A stretch of DNA of 64,000 nucleotides from Polymorphospora lycopeni (GCF_042237075.1 NZ_JBCGDC010000011.1:1-64000); one strand, 5' to 3'. Positions 40,846-50,172 are shown, counted from the first letter of the stretch. Numbers and translations are program-made. The notes: generated by a model from the letters alone, not told the origin.

Positions 40846-42790
40846 CCTCGCCCGCCGCGACGGAATTGAGCTGATCCGGACCGGGTCGTGGGAGACCATG
40901 ACCGGCACCTGGAACCCGACCCCGGCCGACATTGCCGCGGCGATCGCAGCTCAGGACTGCCCGGCGATTCGGAAGCCGGTCATCAAGCTCGGCCACGTCG
41001 ACAAGCGGTTCGACGGCGAACCCGCCCTCGGCTGGTTCGAGAACCTACGCTCGCCCGACGGCGGTCACACCCTCGTCGGCGACCAGGTGACGCTGCCGTG
41101 GCTTGCCGCTGTGCAGGCCGCCGCGTACCCGTCTCGGAGCATCGAGGGGCACTACAACCACCGCTGCGGCGCCGGCCATGTCCATCCGTTCGTACTTACG
41201 GCGGTGGCGCTGCTCGGGGTCACGCCGCCTGCGGTGCGGACGCTGCGGAACCTCAACGACCTGCCCGGTCATCTCGGTGTCGCGGCGGGCGTGCCCGAGG
41301 GCGCCGAACCGGTGCAGGTGACCATCATGGCCGCCGAGGTGCACACCGGGGCGATGGTTGCCCTGATCCCCACCGAGGCCGACGCCGAACGGCTCGCGGT
41401 CGATGGCGGCGAACCGGCCGAACAGCTCCACGTCACGCTCGCCTACCTCGGCGACGCCGTCAACCTGGCCCCAGCGGACCGGCAGGACATCATCGACACC
41501 GTCTCCACTGCGGTGAACGGGATGCCGGTCGTGGAGGCCGAGGTTTTCGCGCTGTCGGCGTTCAACCCTGGCGACGTGTCGGAGCGCAAGACGTGCATTG
41601 TTGCCGGCCTGTCCGGTGACCTGCTCGACGCTGTTCACACGCTGATCGGCGACAGCCTGCAGCACCTGGCGCTGCCGTCACAGCATGCCCCGTGGCACGC
41701 GCATATGACCCTGCAGTACACCGACGACCTGTCCCGGCTCGCCGCCCTCGTCGACCGCGTCGGCCCCGTCCGGTTCGACCGGCTGAGGATCGCGCTTGCA
41801 GGCCAGCACATCGACATCCCGCTCATCGGCGGCCCCGAGCCCGACGAGGCCGAAGAGCCGGGCGAGGAACTGGTCGCCGCTGCGGACGGGGACGGCAACA
41901 ACCTCAAGCGGTACTGGCTCGGCAAAGGCCTGTCCCGGTGGGCGACGAAGCGGCATCCGTGGACCACCCTCTACCGCCTTATCCGCAAGCACGTCGGCGC
42001 GGCCCGCGCGAAGCGCATCGCCAGTCAGTGGTTCCACGACCACTTCGGCTACTGGCCCGGCGACCGACGGCATCGCAAGGTCCGGGCCGCGGCCCAGGAA
42101 GGCGAACTGATGACCCAGCCCACGCCGCCGGCCGACGAGCCGCAGACGCCTCAGCCGGTCGAGCCCGTGCCCGAGCCGCTGGCCGACCCCGCCCAGCCCT
42201 CAGAACCGCAGGGCGACCCCATACTCCCGGCCGCCGAGCCGGAGCCCGCACCACAACCCGAACCGGAGGAGGACACCTTGTCCACCCTGAACGCCGACGT
42301 GCGCTCACGGCTCGGCCTGGCCGAAGACGCCGACGACACCGCCATCCTGGCGGCACTCGACGCCCTCAAGACCAAGGCCGACACCCCGCCCCAGCCCGAC
42401 CCCCAGCAGGTCGCCGCCGCAGCCAAGGCCGAAGAGGAAGCCAACGAACTCCGCAAGGAGGTCAAGGTCCTCGCCTCCCAGGTCCAGACGATGTCGCAGA
42501 AGCTCGCCGACGCGGAGAAGGCCAAGGCCGACACCATCAAGGCCAGCGTCCTCGACGAGGCCGAGAAGCAGGGCAAGTTCAAGCCCGCCGACCGCGCCCA
42601 GTGGGAGACCGACTACGACGAGGCCCCGGCCGCGATTACCCGCGTCCTCGCCTCGATCGCCCCCGGCACCGCCGTTCCGGTCGCCGCGTCCGGCTACACC
42701 GGCGAGGCCGAGCCGACCCAGGACACCGACGCCGAATTCGAGGCGATGATGGCCCGCCTCGACGGCCCGACCGCCGTGAAGGAGTCCTGA
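40838..42790 (+). CDS. Capsid maturation protease/scaffold with embedded 2H phosphoesterase domain
   Basis: A 650-residue composite protein. Residues 1-145 resemble the Mu I-type prohead protease (VIKLGHVDKRFDGEPALGW; SIEGHYNHRC). Residues about 165-330 are a 2H phosphoesterase (LigT-like) with both catalytic motifs, HVTL at 198-201 and HMTL at 289-292. Residues 355-415 are a basic segment (WATKRHPWTTLYRL...KRIASQWFHDHF). From about 425 on, a Pro/Glu-rich linker and a long coiled coil look like scaffold. The 2H domain is not needed for head assembly in relatives and has the fold of the phage anti-CBASS enzyme Acb1. Overlaps paralogue 2. Confidence 0.82.
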   Translation: MADLARRDGIELIRTGSWETMTGTWNPTPADIAAAIAAQDCPAIRKPVIKLGHVDKRFDGEPALGWFENLRSPDGGHTLVGDQVTLPWLAAVQAAAYPSRSIEGHYNHRCGAGHVHPFVLTAVALLGVTPPAVRTLRNLNDLPGHLGVAAGVPEGAEPVQVTIMAAEVHTGAMVALIPTEADAERLAVDGGEPAEQLHVTLAYLGDAVNLAPADRQDIIDTVSTAVNGMPVVEAEVFALSAFNPGDVSERKTCIVAGLSGDLLDAVHTLIGDSLQHLALPSQHAPWHAHMTLQYTDDLSRLAALVDRVGPVRFDRLRIALAGQHIDIPLIGGPEPDEAEEPGEELVAAADGDGNNLKRYWLGKGLSRWATKRHPWTTLYRLIRKHVGAARAKRIASQWFHDHFGYWPGDRRHRKVRAAAQEGELMTQPTPPADEPQTPQPVEPVPEPLADPAQPSEPQGDPILPAAEPEPAPQPEPEEDTLSTLNADVRSRLGLAEDADDTAILAALDALKTKADTPPQPDPQQVAAAAKAEEEANELRKEVKVLASQVQTMSQKLADAEKAKADTIKASVLDEAEKQGKFKPADRAQWETDYDEAPAAITRVLASIAPGTAVPVAASGYTGEAEPTQDTDAEFEAMMARLDGPTAVKES

Positions 42791-42792
42791 CC

Positions 42793-43152
42793 ATGGGCGC
42801 CTACGAAGCCAAGTACGTGTGGGCCGACCAGATCGGCGGCACCGCCTCCGCCGCCATCACCGGCGGCCAGGTCCTCGCCGTGTCCGGCAACGGAACTGTC
42901 GGTCCTGCGGGTGCCGCGTCCGCCGCTGTTATCGGTGTCGCCGCGTTCGACGCCGCATCCGGCACCCGCGTCTCCTACTACCCGCGCGGCAAGGTCCACG
43001 TGTCGACCGCCGACGGTGCGATCACCGCCGGCGACCGCGTCGACTCCGCCGCCGCCGGCGCGGTCGCATCCGGAACCGCCGGAGTCAACAACATCGGCAT
43101 CGCCCTGACGACCGCCGCCGACGAGGCGCTGGTCGAGTGGATGGAGATCTGA
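42793..43152 (+). CDS. Head decoration protein (DUF2190-like)
   Basis: A 119-residue, Ala/Gly-rich beta protein with the typical flow of DUF2190-like decoration proteins (AAITGGQVLAVSGNGTV, GVAAFDAASGTRV, GAITAGDRVDSAAAGAV). It would stabilise the capsid by trimer binding. GGAGTCC precedes the ATG. Position between scaffold and major capsid protein fits. Confidence 0.8.
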   Translation: MGAYEAKYVWADQIGGTASAAITGGQVLAVSGNGTVGPAGAASAAVIGVAAFDAASGTRVSYYPRGKVHVSTADGAITAGDRVDSAAAGAVASGTAGVNNIGIALTTAADEALVEWMEI

Positions 43153-43166
43153 TCCTCCACCCGGTA

Positions 43167-43192
43167 GCCCGCCAGCCCTGACGCTGGCGGGC
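43167..43192 (+). terminator. GC-rich hairpin between decoration and capsid genes
   Basis: Perfect 10-bp arms GCCCGCCAGC and GCTGGCGGGC around a 6-base loop, 15 bases after the stop of the decoration gene. It is a terminator or mRNA processing hairpin. No T-run. Confidence 0.6.
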
Positions 43193-43221
43193 ACCCTCCG
43201 CACACACCCCTGAGCTTCTTC

Positions 43222-43250
43222 GAGGCCCCACGCCCAGCGTGCCGGGCCTC
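43222..43250 (+). promoter_or_regulatory. Second hairpin before the major capsid gene
   Basis: GAGGCCC and GGGCCTC arms enclose an inner CACGC-CCA-GCGTG stem, a two-step hairpin that ends 45 bases before the capsid start. Two stacked stems here may stabilise or insulate the capsid mRNA. Confidence 0.45.
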
Positions 43251-43295
43251 TTCGTCGTGCCCGCTCGCCGGGCCCACCCTGAAAAGGACACCACC

Positions 43296-44231
43296 GTGCC
43301 CGGTGCATACCCCCCGGCAGCCCCGACGCTGTCCGGTGACCTGCTCACCATCCACCGACTGCTGCAGTCCCCGACCTACCTGCGGCGCCGCCTGCGGACG
43401 ATCGCCGACCTGCGGTTCGTCGCCGACCAGATCCTCACCAACCGCTACCGCACCTCCGGTGGCGCGGTCGCGTTCGAACAGTCCGAGCCGATCATGAACA
43501 CACGGGCGGTCGAAGCCGTCCCGCCCGGCTCCGAGTACCCGCGTGACAGCCCGGCCGACGGCACCGCCGCCCTCGCCGCCGTGTCGAAGTGGGGACAGGC
43601 GGTCACGCTGACCGACGAGAAGCTGAAGCGATCCGTGTACATGGGGCAGGAACTGAACCGCGCCCTGCTGAAGACCGCGAACACCGTCATCTCGAAGGTC
43701 GACAAGCTGACCACCGCCGCCGTGTCGTCGGCCGTCACCAACACCTCCGCCGCTGCCGCCGCCTGGAACGCCGCCTCCCCGGCCCTGTTCCGCGACGTCG
43801 AGGTCGCCGCTGCGAAGATCGTCGACCTGAACCAGGGCTACCGGCCGGACGCCATCCTGATGTCGACGACGAAGTACGCGATGCTGGTCACCGACCCGGC
43901 CATCGCTGCCCTGCGCCGCCGGGAGACGTCCGACAACCCGATCTACGGCGGGGAAATCGACCGGCTCGGCAAGTACCGGATCATCTCCACCGCGGTCGCG
44001 AACCTCCCCAGCGACGACGTGTGGGTGTTCGACTCCGACCAGCTCGGCGGCATGGCCGACGAAGCCGAGGTCGACCCCGGCTACGCGACGATGGACAACG
44101 GCCTGCAGTACAAGACGCGCCGGATCGAGGAGCGGGACGCCTGGGACATCTGGGCGCGCCGGATCACGGTCCCGATCGTGCAGGAGCCGGGTGCGGGCAT
44201 CCGGATCACCGGCACCGGCGCGCTCGGCTGA
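43296..44231 (+). CDS. Major capsid protein
   Basis: A 311-residue protein with the features of the Mu-like/phage capsid family E-type HK97 fold: N-terminal helical arm (LLTIHRLLQSPTYLRRRLRT), SEPIMNTRAVEAVPPGSEYP, a central SKWGQAVTLTDEKLKRSV and a C-terminal domain with DAILMSTTKYAML and a final TVPIVQEPGAG. AAAAGGA precedes the GTG. Position after decoration and before connectors, and expected abundance, support the call. No cleavage site is obvious. Confidence 0.88.
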   Translation: MPGAYPPAAPTLSGDLLTIHRLLQSPTYLRRRLRTIADLRFVADQILTNRYRTSGGAVAFEQSEPIMNTRAVEAVPPGSEYPRDSPADGTAALAAVSKWGQAVTLTDEKLKRSVYMGQELNRALLKTANTVISKVDKLTTAAVSSAVTNTSAAAAAWNAASPALFRDVEVAAAKIVDLNQGYRPDAILMSTTKYAMLVTDPAIAALRRRETSDNPIYGGEIDRLGKYRIISTAVANLPSDDVWVFDSDQLGGMADEAEVDPGYATMDNGLQYKTRRIEERDAWDIWARRITVPIVQEPGAGIRITGTGALG

Positions 44232-44245
44232 TTGGAGGCGTGACG

Positions 44246-44731
44246 ATGGCTACCTATCAGGTGGTGGGCGAGTGCGCCTACGTGACCGTGGCCGGTGCGA
44301 CGGGTGCGATGCGGACCCTGGTGATGAAGGGTGCGATCGTGCCGGAGTCGGCGCCGGAGCTGAGGCATCTGCTGGCGTCCGGGCTGGTTGCGCGGGCGGA
44401 CGGCGAGACCGGCGGTGTGAACGCCGACGGCGTGCCGGCTGCGCTCGTTGACGACGGCAAGAAGCCGGGTAAGGCGACCGCCGAGCAGTCGAAGCAGTCG
44501 CAGTCCGGTGCCGCGAAGGCGGAGGAGCAGGCGAAGGCCGACGCCGAGCAGGCCGAGCGTCGCAAGGCCGCCCAGGAGAAGCTGGCGGACCTCGGCGGCA
44601 AGGCACCCGACGGGCGTGCGTCCCACGACGTCCTGGTCGAGTACTTGGTCAGCCAGGGCGGCAGCTACGACGACCTCGTCAAGTCCGACAAGGCGGCGCT
44701 CGTCGAGTTGGTCAAGTCGCGCCAGAGCTGA
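44246..44731 (+). CDS. Head-tail connector-region protein with acidic coiled coil
   Basis: A 161-residue protein: an N-terminal compact part (1-55), an Ala/Lys/Glu-rich coiled coil (80-125) and a C-terminal helical hairpin (ASHDVLVEYLVSQGGSYDDL). Located where head-completion proteins are found. TTGGAGG lies before the ATG. Role unassigned. Confidence 0.6.
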   Translation: MATYQVVGECAYVTVAGATGAMRTLVMKGAIVPESAPELRHLLASGLVARADGETGGVNADGVPAALVDDGKKPGKATAEQSKQSQSGAAKAEEQAKADAEQAERRKAAQEKLADLGGKAPDGRASHDVLVEYLVSQGGSYDDLVKSDKAALVELVKSRQS

Positions 44732-44786
44732 TCCGGGAACGCCGGGCCCCGGCCATGGGGTCCGGCGCCGCCTGCGGAGGTGAACG

Positions 44787-45323
44787 ATGCCGGTCGCGTC
44801 GAGCGACATCCTGCTCAAGCTGTCGGCGCCGCCTGCCTCCGCAGGTAACACCGCAGCGGGTGTGGTTGGGCAGTCGCTGGGCAAGTACGCCGCTACCACA
44901 GAGGTGCCGGACGGTGGCCTTCACGGCCTGTTCCCGAAGGTCACCGGCAGCCAAAACGCGGCGAGCCAGGTCGACTACGCCTGCGTCTTTGTCCACAACG
45001 CGCACGCCACCGACCCGCTGTCGGGTGCGGTCGTGTACCTGCCCACGCAGGTGTCCGGCGGCACCACCGTCGCGGTCGGCGTCGATCCGACCGCCGCATC
45101 CGCGATCGGATCGAGCACGGCGCAGGCGGTCACCATCTCCACCCCGACGACCGCGCCCGCCGGCGTGACCTTCTCAGCGCCGACCGACGCAAGCAGCGGC
45201 CTGGCGCTCGGCGATCTGCCATCCGGGCAGTGCCGGGCCATCTGGATCCGCCGCGCCGCTGCTAACACGAGCGCCCTCGTTGGGGACGGGGTCACGATCG
45301 CCGTCACCGGCGACAACCTCTAA
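44787..45323 (+). CDS. Virion-associated beta-rich protein (decoration or fibre base)
   Basis: A 178-residue Ala/Ser/Thr/Gly-rich protein with beta pattern and no known domain. It stands before two head-fibre-like genes, so it may be a capsid accessory or attachment base. GGAGGT lies six bases before the ATG. Confidence 0.6.
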   Translation: MPVASSDILLKLSAPPASAGNTAAGVVGQSLGKYAATTEVPDGGLHGLFPKVTGSQNAASQVDYACVFVHNAHATDPLSGAVVYLPTQVSGGTTVAVGVDPTAASAIGSSTAQAVTISTPTTAPAGVTFSAPTDASSGLALGDLPSGQCRAIWIRRAAANTSALVGDGVTIAVTGDNL

Positions 45324-45340
45324 CCGTCGAGGGGGTCACG

Positions 45341-47566
45341 GTGCCGGCTCCTACGGTTGTCACGCTCGCCACGGTCGCATCCGGCACCGGCTCCACCTCC
45401 GCCACTGTCACCACACCGCCCGAGGTCGTCGAGGGCGACATCCTGGTCGCAGTCGCCTCCACGCACGGCGCATCGCCGCTGGTGCAGCCAGACGGCTGGA
45501 CGATCCGTGAGCAGGACTACACGGTCGGCGACCTGCCGGTCATCCCTGGCTACGGCGCCATGTCGTGGCGGCGGGCGACCGCGTCCGAGCCGGCCACCTA
45601 CGTGTGGTTGGGCGGCACCTCTTCAACCACCGCAGCGCTTGTCGTGGTGCGCGGCTGCGCTGAGGACGGCGACCCGTTCGACACCAGCGCCCGGAAGGTC
45701 AACAACACGACGCCTGTCGGCGCGCCCGGTCCTGAGATCGTCACGACCGTTGCCGACACCCTGATCGTCGGCGCGGCGGCAACGATCGACAACCGCACCT
45801 ACTCCAACTGGTCGACGACCGACCCCGGCGCACTAGCCGAGCAGTTCGAGATCCTGAACACCGTCGGCGACGACACTGGCGTGGCGCTCGCGACCGCGCC
45901 GAAGACCAGCGTCGGCGCGACCGGTCTGTTGACGTGGAACTCCACCTTCTCGTCGAACGTCGCCTTCCTCGGTGCACTGAGGCCGGCCGGCTCGTCCTCA
46001 ACGACCGTGACGCGGGCCGTCGCCACCACCTGGGATGTCGCCGCGACCGTCACCAAGAGCGTGGCAACGACCTGGGATGTCGACGAGCCCGGCCCGCCGC
46101 CGGCCGGCGGTATCGCCGTGGTGCGGGTGCGGCAGTCTGCGGCATGGCGAACCGTGTCGGGCGGCCAGCCGACCGTGACGGCGCCGGACGCGCCCCGCGA
46201 CCTAGCGGTGGTTGCCTCGTCCGGGCAGCTCGCGGCAGCATGGCAGCCTCCGTACGACGACCGTGGCGCCCCAGTTACCGGCTACACCGTGACGGTCACC
46301 CCGGACGATGCGCCGCCGCTCCAACTCGGCGCCGGTGCCCGCAGTGCGACCCTGACCGGCCTGAACAACGGCGTCGTCTACACGCTCACGGTCGCCGCGC
46401 GAAACACGGCCGGCCCGAGCCAGCCCGCCGAGCAGATCGCGGCCCCGGCTGGCCCGTGGGTGATCGGCTCTGTCGGACCGCTTGTCGGCGCACCGGACTG
46501 GTGGGGTGGCAACAACGGCGTCAACAACGGCCGCGGCGCCTACGGCATGACCGAGCCACCAACCGGTGTAACCAGCGGTGCCGACCTCGGCCCGGACTAC
46601 TGCGGTGTGCTGCCGGTGCTTACAGCCCAGGGTCGCGGCTACGACCACCTGACCAAGCCAGCCGTCGGGACGCTCATCGACGCCAAGGGACTGCCATCGG
46701 GAGCGGTAACGGTCGACGCCACCACCGGGTCGACGTCGGTAACCGTCACCCGCCCCGGTGCCGTTCTTCAGTACCTTGACATTGTTGGCCAGGTATTCGT
46801 GCGGGCGCCGAACGTCACGATCCGGTACTGCCGGATCAATGGCCGCCTCGTCACCGGCTCCGGCAAGTACCTCGTGTCGACGCAGGATGCCAATCCCGGC
46901 TTGGTGATCAGCTACTGCGAACTGATCTGCGGCCAGGCGATGTCGGCGGCGCTGCCACCGTACGGCGGTTACACGGCCCGATACTGCGACCTGTGGGGCA
47001 TTTCGAACGACGCGTTCAAGGTCGGCTCAAACGCGTTGGTTGAGTACAACTGGGTGCACGGGTTGGAGAAGGCGCCCGGCGCGCACGCCGACCCGGTGCA
47101 GTGGACCGCCGGCAACAACATCGCGGTGGTCTTCAACCGGCTCGACTGCTTCACCGGACCGGAAAACGCGCCGTCTCCCGAGGTGCAGGACTTCGCGAAC
47201 GGGACGTTGCAGGTCGGCAAAATGACCGGCAACGGGTCCTGGTTCCTGATGACCGACAACTACTGCAACGGCGCCAACTACGTCATCCGGGTCGGCAACG
47301 TCTCTCCCCAGACGACAGCCAAGGGTGTCTTCACAACCGAACACGCCTACTGGTACCGCAACCGGTTCGGTCGACAGTTCATTGCCGGCCCGGTCTACAA
47401 CTCGATCCAAGCCGACGCCGACCAGGTCTTCGACGACACCAACGTGTGGCACGAAAGCGGACAGACGTATCGAAGGACTAGCCAGGGCTGGTTCTACAGC
47501 CACGTCGTAACGGCTGGCGAACCGGTGAACGACTGGACCCCGGTGTCGATGGGGGCGTACCCGTGA
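45341..47566 (+). CDS. Head-fibre-like protein: decoration domain, FN3 and beta-helix
   Basis: A 741-residue modular protein. Residues 1-225 form a beta-rich domain shared with the next gene; residues 225-260 repeat the motif SVATTWDV twice; 280-380 are a fibronectin type III domain (PRDLAVVASSGQLAAAWQPP; YTLTVAARNTAGPSQPA); 440-741 look like a right-handed parallel beta-helix (NVTIRYCRINGRLV; GLVISYCELICG; NALVEYNWVHGL), like polysaccharide-binding or -cleaving fibres. A GTG start. Its place between capsid and connector genes suggests a capsid-borne fibre rather than a tail tip protein. Confidence 0.75.
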   Translation: MPAPTVVTLATVASGTGSTSATVTTPPEVVEGDILVAVASTHGASPLVQPDGWTIREQDYTVGDLPVIPGYGAMSWRRATASEPATYVWLGGTSSTTAALVVVRGCAEDGDPFDTSARKVNNTTPVGAPGPEIVTTVADTLIVGAAATIDNRTYSNWSTTDPGALAEQFEILNTVGDDTGVALATAPKTSVGATGLLTWNSTFSSNVAFLGALRPAGSSSTTVTRAVATTWDVAATVTKSVATTWDVDEPGPPPAGGIAVVRVRQSAAWRTVSGGQPTVTAPDAPRDLAVVASSGQLAAAWQPPYDDRGAPVTGYTVTVTPDDAPPLQLGAGARSATLTGLNNGVVYTLTVAARNTAGPSQPAEQIAAPAGPWVIGSVGPLVGAPDWWGGNNGVNNGRGAYGMTEPPTGVTSGADLGPDYCGVLPVLTAQGRGYDHLTKPAVGTLIDAKGLPSGAVTVDATTGSTSVTVTRPGAVLQYLDIVGQVFVRAPNVTIRYCRINGRLVTGSGKYLVSTQDANPGLVISYCELICGQAMSAALPPYGGYTARYCDLWGISNDAFKVGSNALVEYNWVHGLEKAPGAHADPVQWTAGNNIAVVFNRLDCFTGPENAPSPEVQDFANGTLQVGKMTGNGSWFLMTDNYCNGANYVIRVGNVSPQTTAKGVFTTEHAYWYRNRFGRQFIAGPVYNSIQADADQVFDDTNVWHESGQTYRRTSQGWFYSHVVTAGEPVNDWTPVSMGAYP

Positions 47567-48579
47567 TCGCCGTCCGCGGTATCACCTCAACCGCGTCGCC
47601 CGGCTCGGCGTCGACCGCATCGGGGACGATCCCGGCTGGTACGCAGCCCGGCGACCTGCTGGTCGCTACGGTCCAGATCGCCGCATCCGGCGGCATCCTG
47701 GCCCCGCCCGCCGGGTGGACGGTCATCACTGCCCTGAACACGACGTCGAACTCGTCGTCTTCGGTGCGCGCCGCCCAGCGTCGGGCCGAAGCCGGGGACG
47801 CCGGGGCCGCGGTTGAGATTGGACTCGGCGTCTCCGCGCGCTGGGTGCTCAACATCTTCGCCTACTACGACGACAGCGGCCTGCCGGCCAGTGTCGGCCA
47901 GGTCGTGCCGTCGGCGTCCGGGTCGCAGACGGCATCGCCAGCCACTCCGGCGGTTACCCCACTCGGCGTGCCGGCGTACGCGGTCGCGGTCATCGGCGGC
48001 ACCGTCGCAGCGTCCGGGGTCCAGCCGACGCTGACGGCGGCGTCCGGCTGGACGATGCAAGGCCAGGCCGTATCCACCTCCGTGTCGCTGAAGAACGCGG
48101 TCCAGGGTGTTGCGACCAAGGCACTTGCCTCACCCGGCGAGGAACCGGCCGCCGTTCACAGCCTGTCCGAGTCCACAATCGCGGTCGCCGCGGCCACCAT
48201 CGTTCTGTCGTCGGTGAACGTGCCGCCGGTTGCGAACGCAGGCCCGGACCAGTCAGTGCCGCCTGGTGCGACTGTCATCCTTGACGGCTCCGGCTCAACG
48301 GATCCGGATGGGACGCTCGTCGGCTACCTGTGGGAGCAGGTGTCCGGCACTCCGGTCGAGTTGGACGACCCGACTGCGACGCAGCCAACGTTTGGCGCCC
48401 CGGCCTCAGTCGACGGCGCTGTGCTGGTCTTCTCGTTGACGGTCACCGACGACCGCGGCGACTCCGACCCCGACACGGTCACCATCTCGGTAGCCGCAAC
48501 CGGGAGCGCCAAGGTGTGGGTTGCTGGCGCCTGGCAGACCCATCCGATCCAGCTGCGCGTGAGCGACGGCTGGTCTTGA
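47563..48579 (+). CDS. Head-fibre-like protein with C-terminal PKD domain
   Basis: A 338-residue protein. The N-terminal 220 residues (ASGTIPAGTQPGDLLVATVQ; PPAGWTVIT) match the N-terminal domain of the gene before. Residues 225-320 form a PKD/Ig-like domain (NAGPDQSVPPGATVILDGSG; DPDGTLVGYLWEQVSGTPV). PKD-type folds in phages bind cell-surface or environmental carbohydrates. Start GTG overlaps the previous stop. Confidence 0.78.
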   Translation: MIAVRGITSTASPGSASTASGTIPAGTQPGDLLVATVQIAASGGILAPPAGWTVITALNTTSNSSSSVRAAQRRAEAGDAGAAVEIGLGVSARWVLNIFAYYDDSGLPASVGQVVPSASGSQTASPATPAVTPLGVPAYAVAVIGGTVAASGVQPTLTAASGWTMQGQAVSTSVSLKNAVQGVATKALASPGEEPAAVHSLSESTIAVAAATIVLSSVNVPPVANAGPDQSVPPGATVILDGSGSTDPDGTLVGYLWEQVSGTPVELDDPTATQPTFGAPASVDGAVLVFSLTVTDDRGDSDPDTVTISVAATGSAKVWVAGAWQTHPIQLRVSDGWS

Positions 48580-48593
48580 CCGAAGGGGTGCCG

Positions 48594-49349
48594 GTGGCTG
48601 GTGACGTAACGGTCGGGGACGCGGAGCGGCCGTCGAAGCTGGTGCAGCCCGCAGACGAAACAACAGTGGTGACGCTCTCCGTCCTCAAGCCGGATGGCAG
48701 CAGCGAGGCCGTACCGCTCACTGCCGAACCGCTGGAGCCAGCCGAGGACGGCACCGGCGAGCAGCAGCAACGCTGGACCGCCACCGACCCGGTCCTCTAC
48801 GACCAGCCGGCACGGTGGCTGCTCCGGTGGACGATCAGCGGCGAGGGCGCCGACTACGACGTGCAGACGGTGTACGTGGTGCCGAACCCGCTTGCGAACG
48901 GTCCGACATGGCTGCCGGGCCGAAGCCGGGTGGCGAACTATGTGCCGGCCCGCACCTTGCAGCGGGACTCCAACACACATCAGTTGACCTTCGATAGCAC
49001 CACCGTGCCGACCGGGGCGATGGTCGACCGACTCATCGCCGACGGTGCTGCCCGCATCGCGTCTCGAACCGGGCCGATCCACTCGTCACTACATGATGCG
49101 GCGTCGGTCGTGGTCGCGCTCTGGGCCGCGGCTGCGGTTGAGCGGGGCTGGCCGGACGATCAGCAGACCGAGCTGACGCTGCAACGGGCCAACGACCTGC
49201 TGCGGCTTGCCGACACGCAACTCGACGAGCTGGTGGCAGCCAACGACGCCGCGAACGGCGGCAACCCGGTCGACCCCGGGCAGGCCAACGCGCTGCTGCC
49301 GCGCTGGAGTTTCCCGCCGCCTGTGCCGTGGGGTGACTCCTACCTCTGA
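48594..49349 (+). CDS. Head-tail connector (adaptor) protein
   Basis: A 251-residue protein. The first part (1-100) is Ig-like with VVTLSVLKPDGSSEAVPL; the second (100-251) is helical, with FDSTTVPTGAMVDRLIADGA and a conserved-looking Trp-rich AALWAAAAVERGW segment as in gp6-like connectors. AAGGGG six bases before the GTG decides the start at 48594. It would sit under the portal. Confidence 0.7.
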   Translation: MAGDVTVGDAERPSKLVQPADETTVVTLSVLKPDGSSEAVPLTAEPLEPAEDGTGEQQQRWTATDPVLYDQPARWLLRWTISGEGADYDVQTVYVVPNPLANGPTWLPGRSRVANYVPARTLQRDSNTHQLTFDSTTVPTGAMVDRLIADGAARIASRTGPIHSSLHDAASVVVALWAAAAVERGWPDDQQTELTLQRANDLLRLADTQLDELVAANDAANGGNPVDPGQANALLPRWSFPPPVPWGDSYL

Positions 49350-49359
49350 GGAGGTGCCG

Positions 49360-49665
49360 ATGGCCCAGTTCCGTGTGCGCGTGAACGTCGACCAGGCGGG
49401 CGTCCGCCGGATGATGATGCAGCCCTGGATGCAGCGGGAGATGGATCGGCGGGGCCAGCGGGTTGCTGCCGTGGCCCGGTCGATCGCCCCGGTGCGGACG
49501 GGCCGGTATCGGGCCAGCATCCGCGTCAGGTCCGGGGTTCGGGCGTCGGGCGCCTACTCCGAGGTTGTTGCCACCGCACCGTACTCGTACTTCTTGGAGG
49601 TCGGCACCCGGCATATGGCGGCGCAGCGGATCCTGTCCCGCGCTCTGCACGCCGCCGGCGGCTGA
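49360..49665 (+). CDS. Head-tail joining protein, HK97 gp10-like
   Basis: A 101-residue protein with the gp10 pattern: VAAVARSIAPVRTGRYRASI, then VATAPYSYFLEVGTRHM and a final helix. It closes the head or joins the tail. GGAGG lies before the ATG. The length is typical. Confidence 0.82.
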   Translation: MAQFRVRVNVDQAGVRRMMMQPWMQREMDRRGQRVAAVARSIAPVRTGRYRASIRVRSGVRASGAYSEVVATAPYSYFLEVGTRHMAAQRILSRALHAAGG

Positions 49666-49666
49666 C

Positions 49667-50089
49667 ATGGGCTACCCACTGCTGCACATCATGGCCCGAA
49701 ACTGGCTCCGAACCGACCTGAACATGGGCATCCCGGCGAAGAGCCGGATCCGGGTCGAGAACAAGCTGCCCAGCAACAGCCAATACACCTACCGACTGGT
49801 CGTGGTGCAGACAGCCGTCAGCTCGCCCGGCGACACCACCCTGACCCTCGACGTCGTCGACCTGAACATCGACTGCTACGCCGGCACCGACGAAATGGCC
49901 GCCGGCCTGGCCGAGATGGTCCGGTCTGCGCTGCGGCTTCGGTTCGTTCGGCATATCGATCCAGTGTCGGGCGCCTTCATCAAGTCGGTCGAGACGCTTG
50001 CCCGGCCAGCGTGGGCGCCGTGGGATGACGCCTCCGCTATCGAGCGGTGGACGGCCGCCTACCGGCTAACGGTCCACGCAACTCCCTGA
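49667..50089 (+). CDS. Tail terminator-like protein
   Basis: A 140-residue protein in the place of the tail terminator (after gp10, before the major tail protein). It has an alpha/beta pattern with strands RIRVENKLPSNSQYTYRLVV and a helix KMAAGLAEMV-like segment. It would cap the tail tube. No motif beyond length and order supports this. Confidence 0.7.
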   Translation: MGYPLLHIMARNWLRTDLNMGIPAKSRIRVENKLPSNSQYTYRLVVVQTAVSSPGDTTLTLDVVDLNIDCYAGTDEMAAGLAEMVRSALRLRFVRHIDPVSGAFIKSVETLARPAWAPWDDASAIERWTAAYRLTVHATP

Positions 50090-50172
50090 TCTCCGCCGCC
50101 TGCCGGCGCCCTTTCCCCCGTGTCCTTACCCGGCGACCGCCGGGCCATCACCATGCCTTCAAGGAGTGACCC

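Noticed and set aside
39622..40932. A 436-codon minus-strand open frame over the portal C-terminus
   Set aside because: Shadow of the Ala-rich portal region with no recognised motif and no start signal.
45934..46779. A 281-codon alternative plus-strand frame
   Set aside because: It lies inside the fibre-like gene in another frame and reads as Arg-rich low-complexity sequence.
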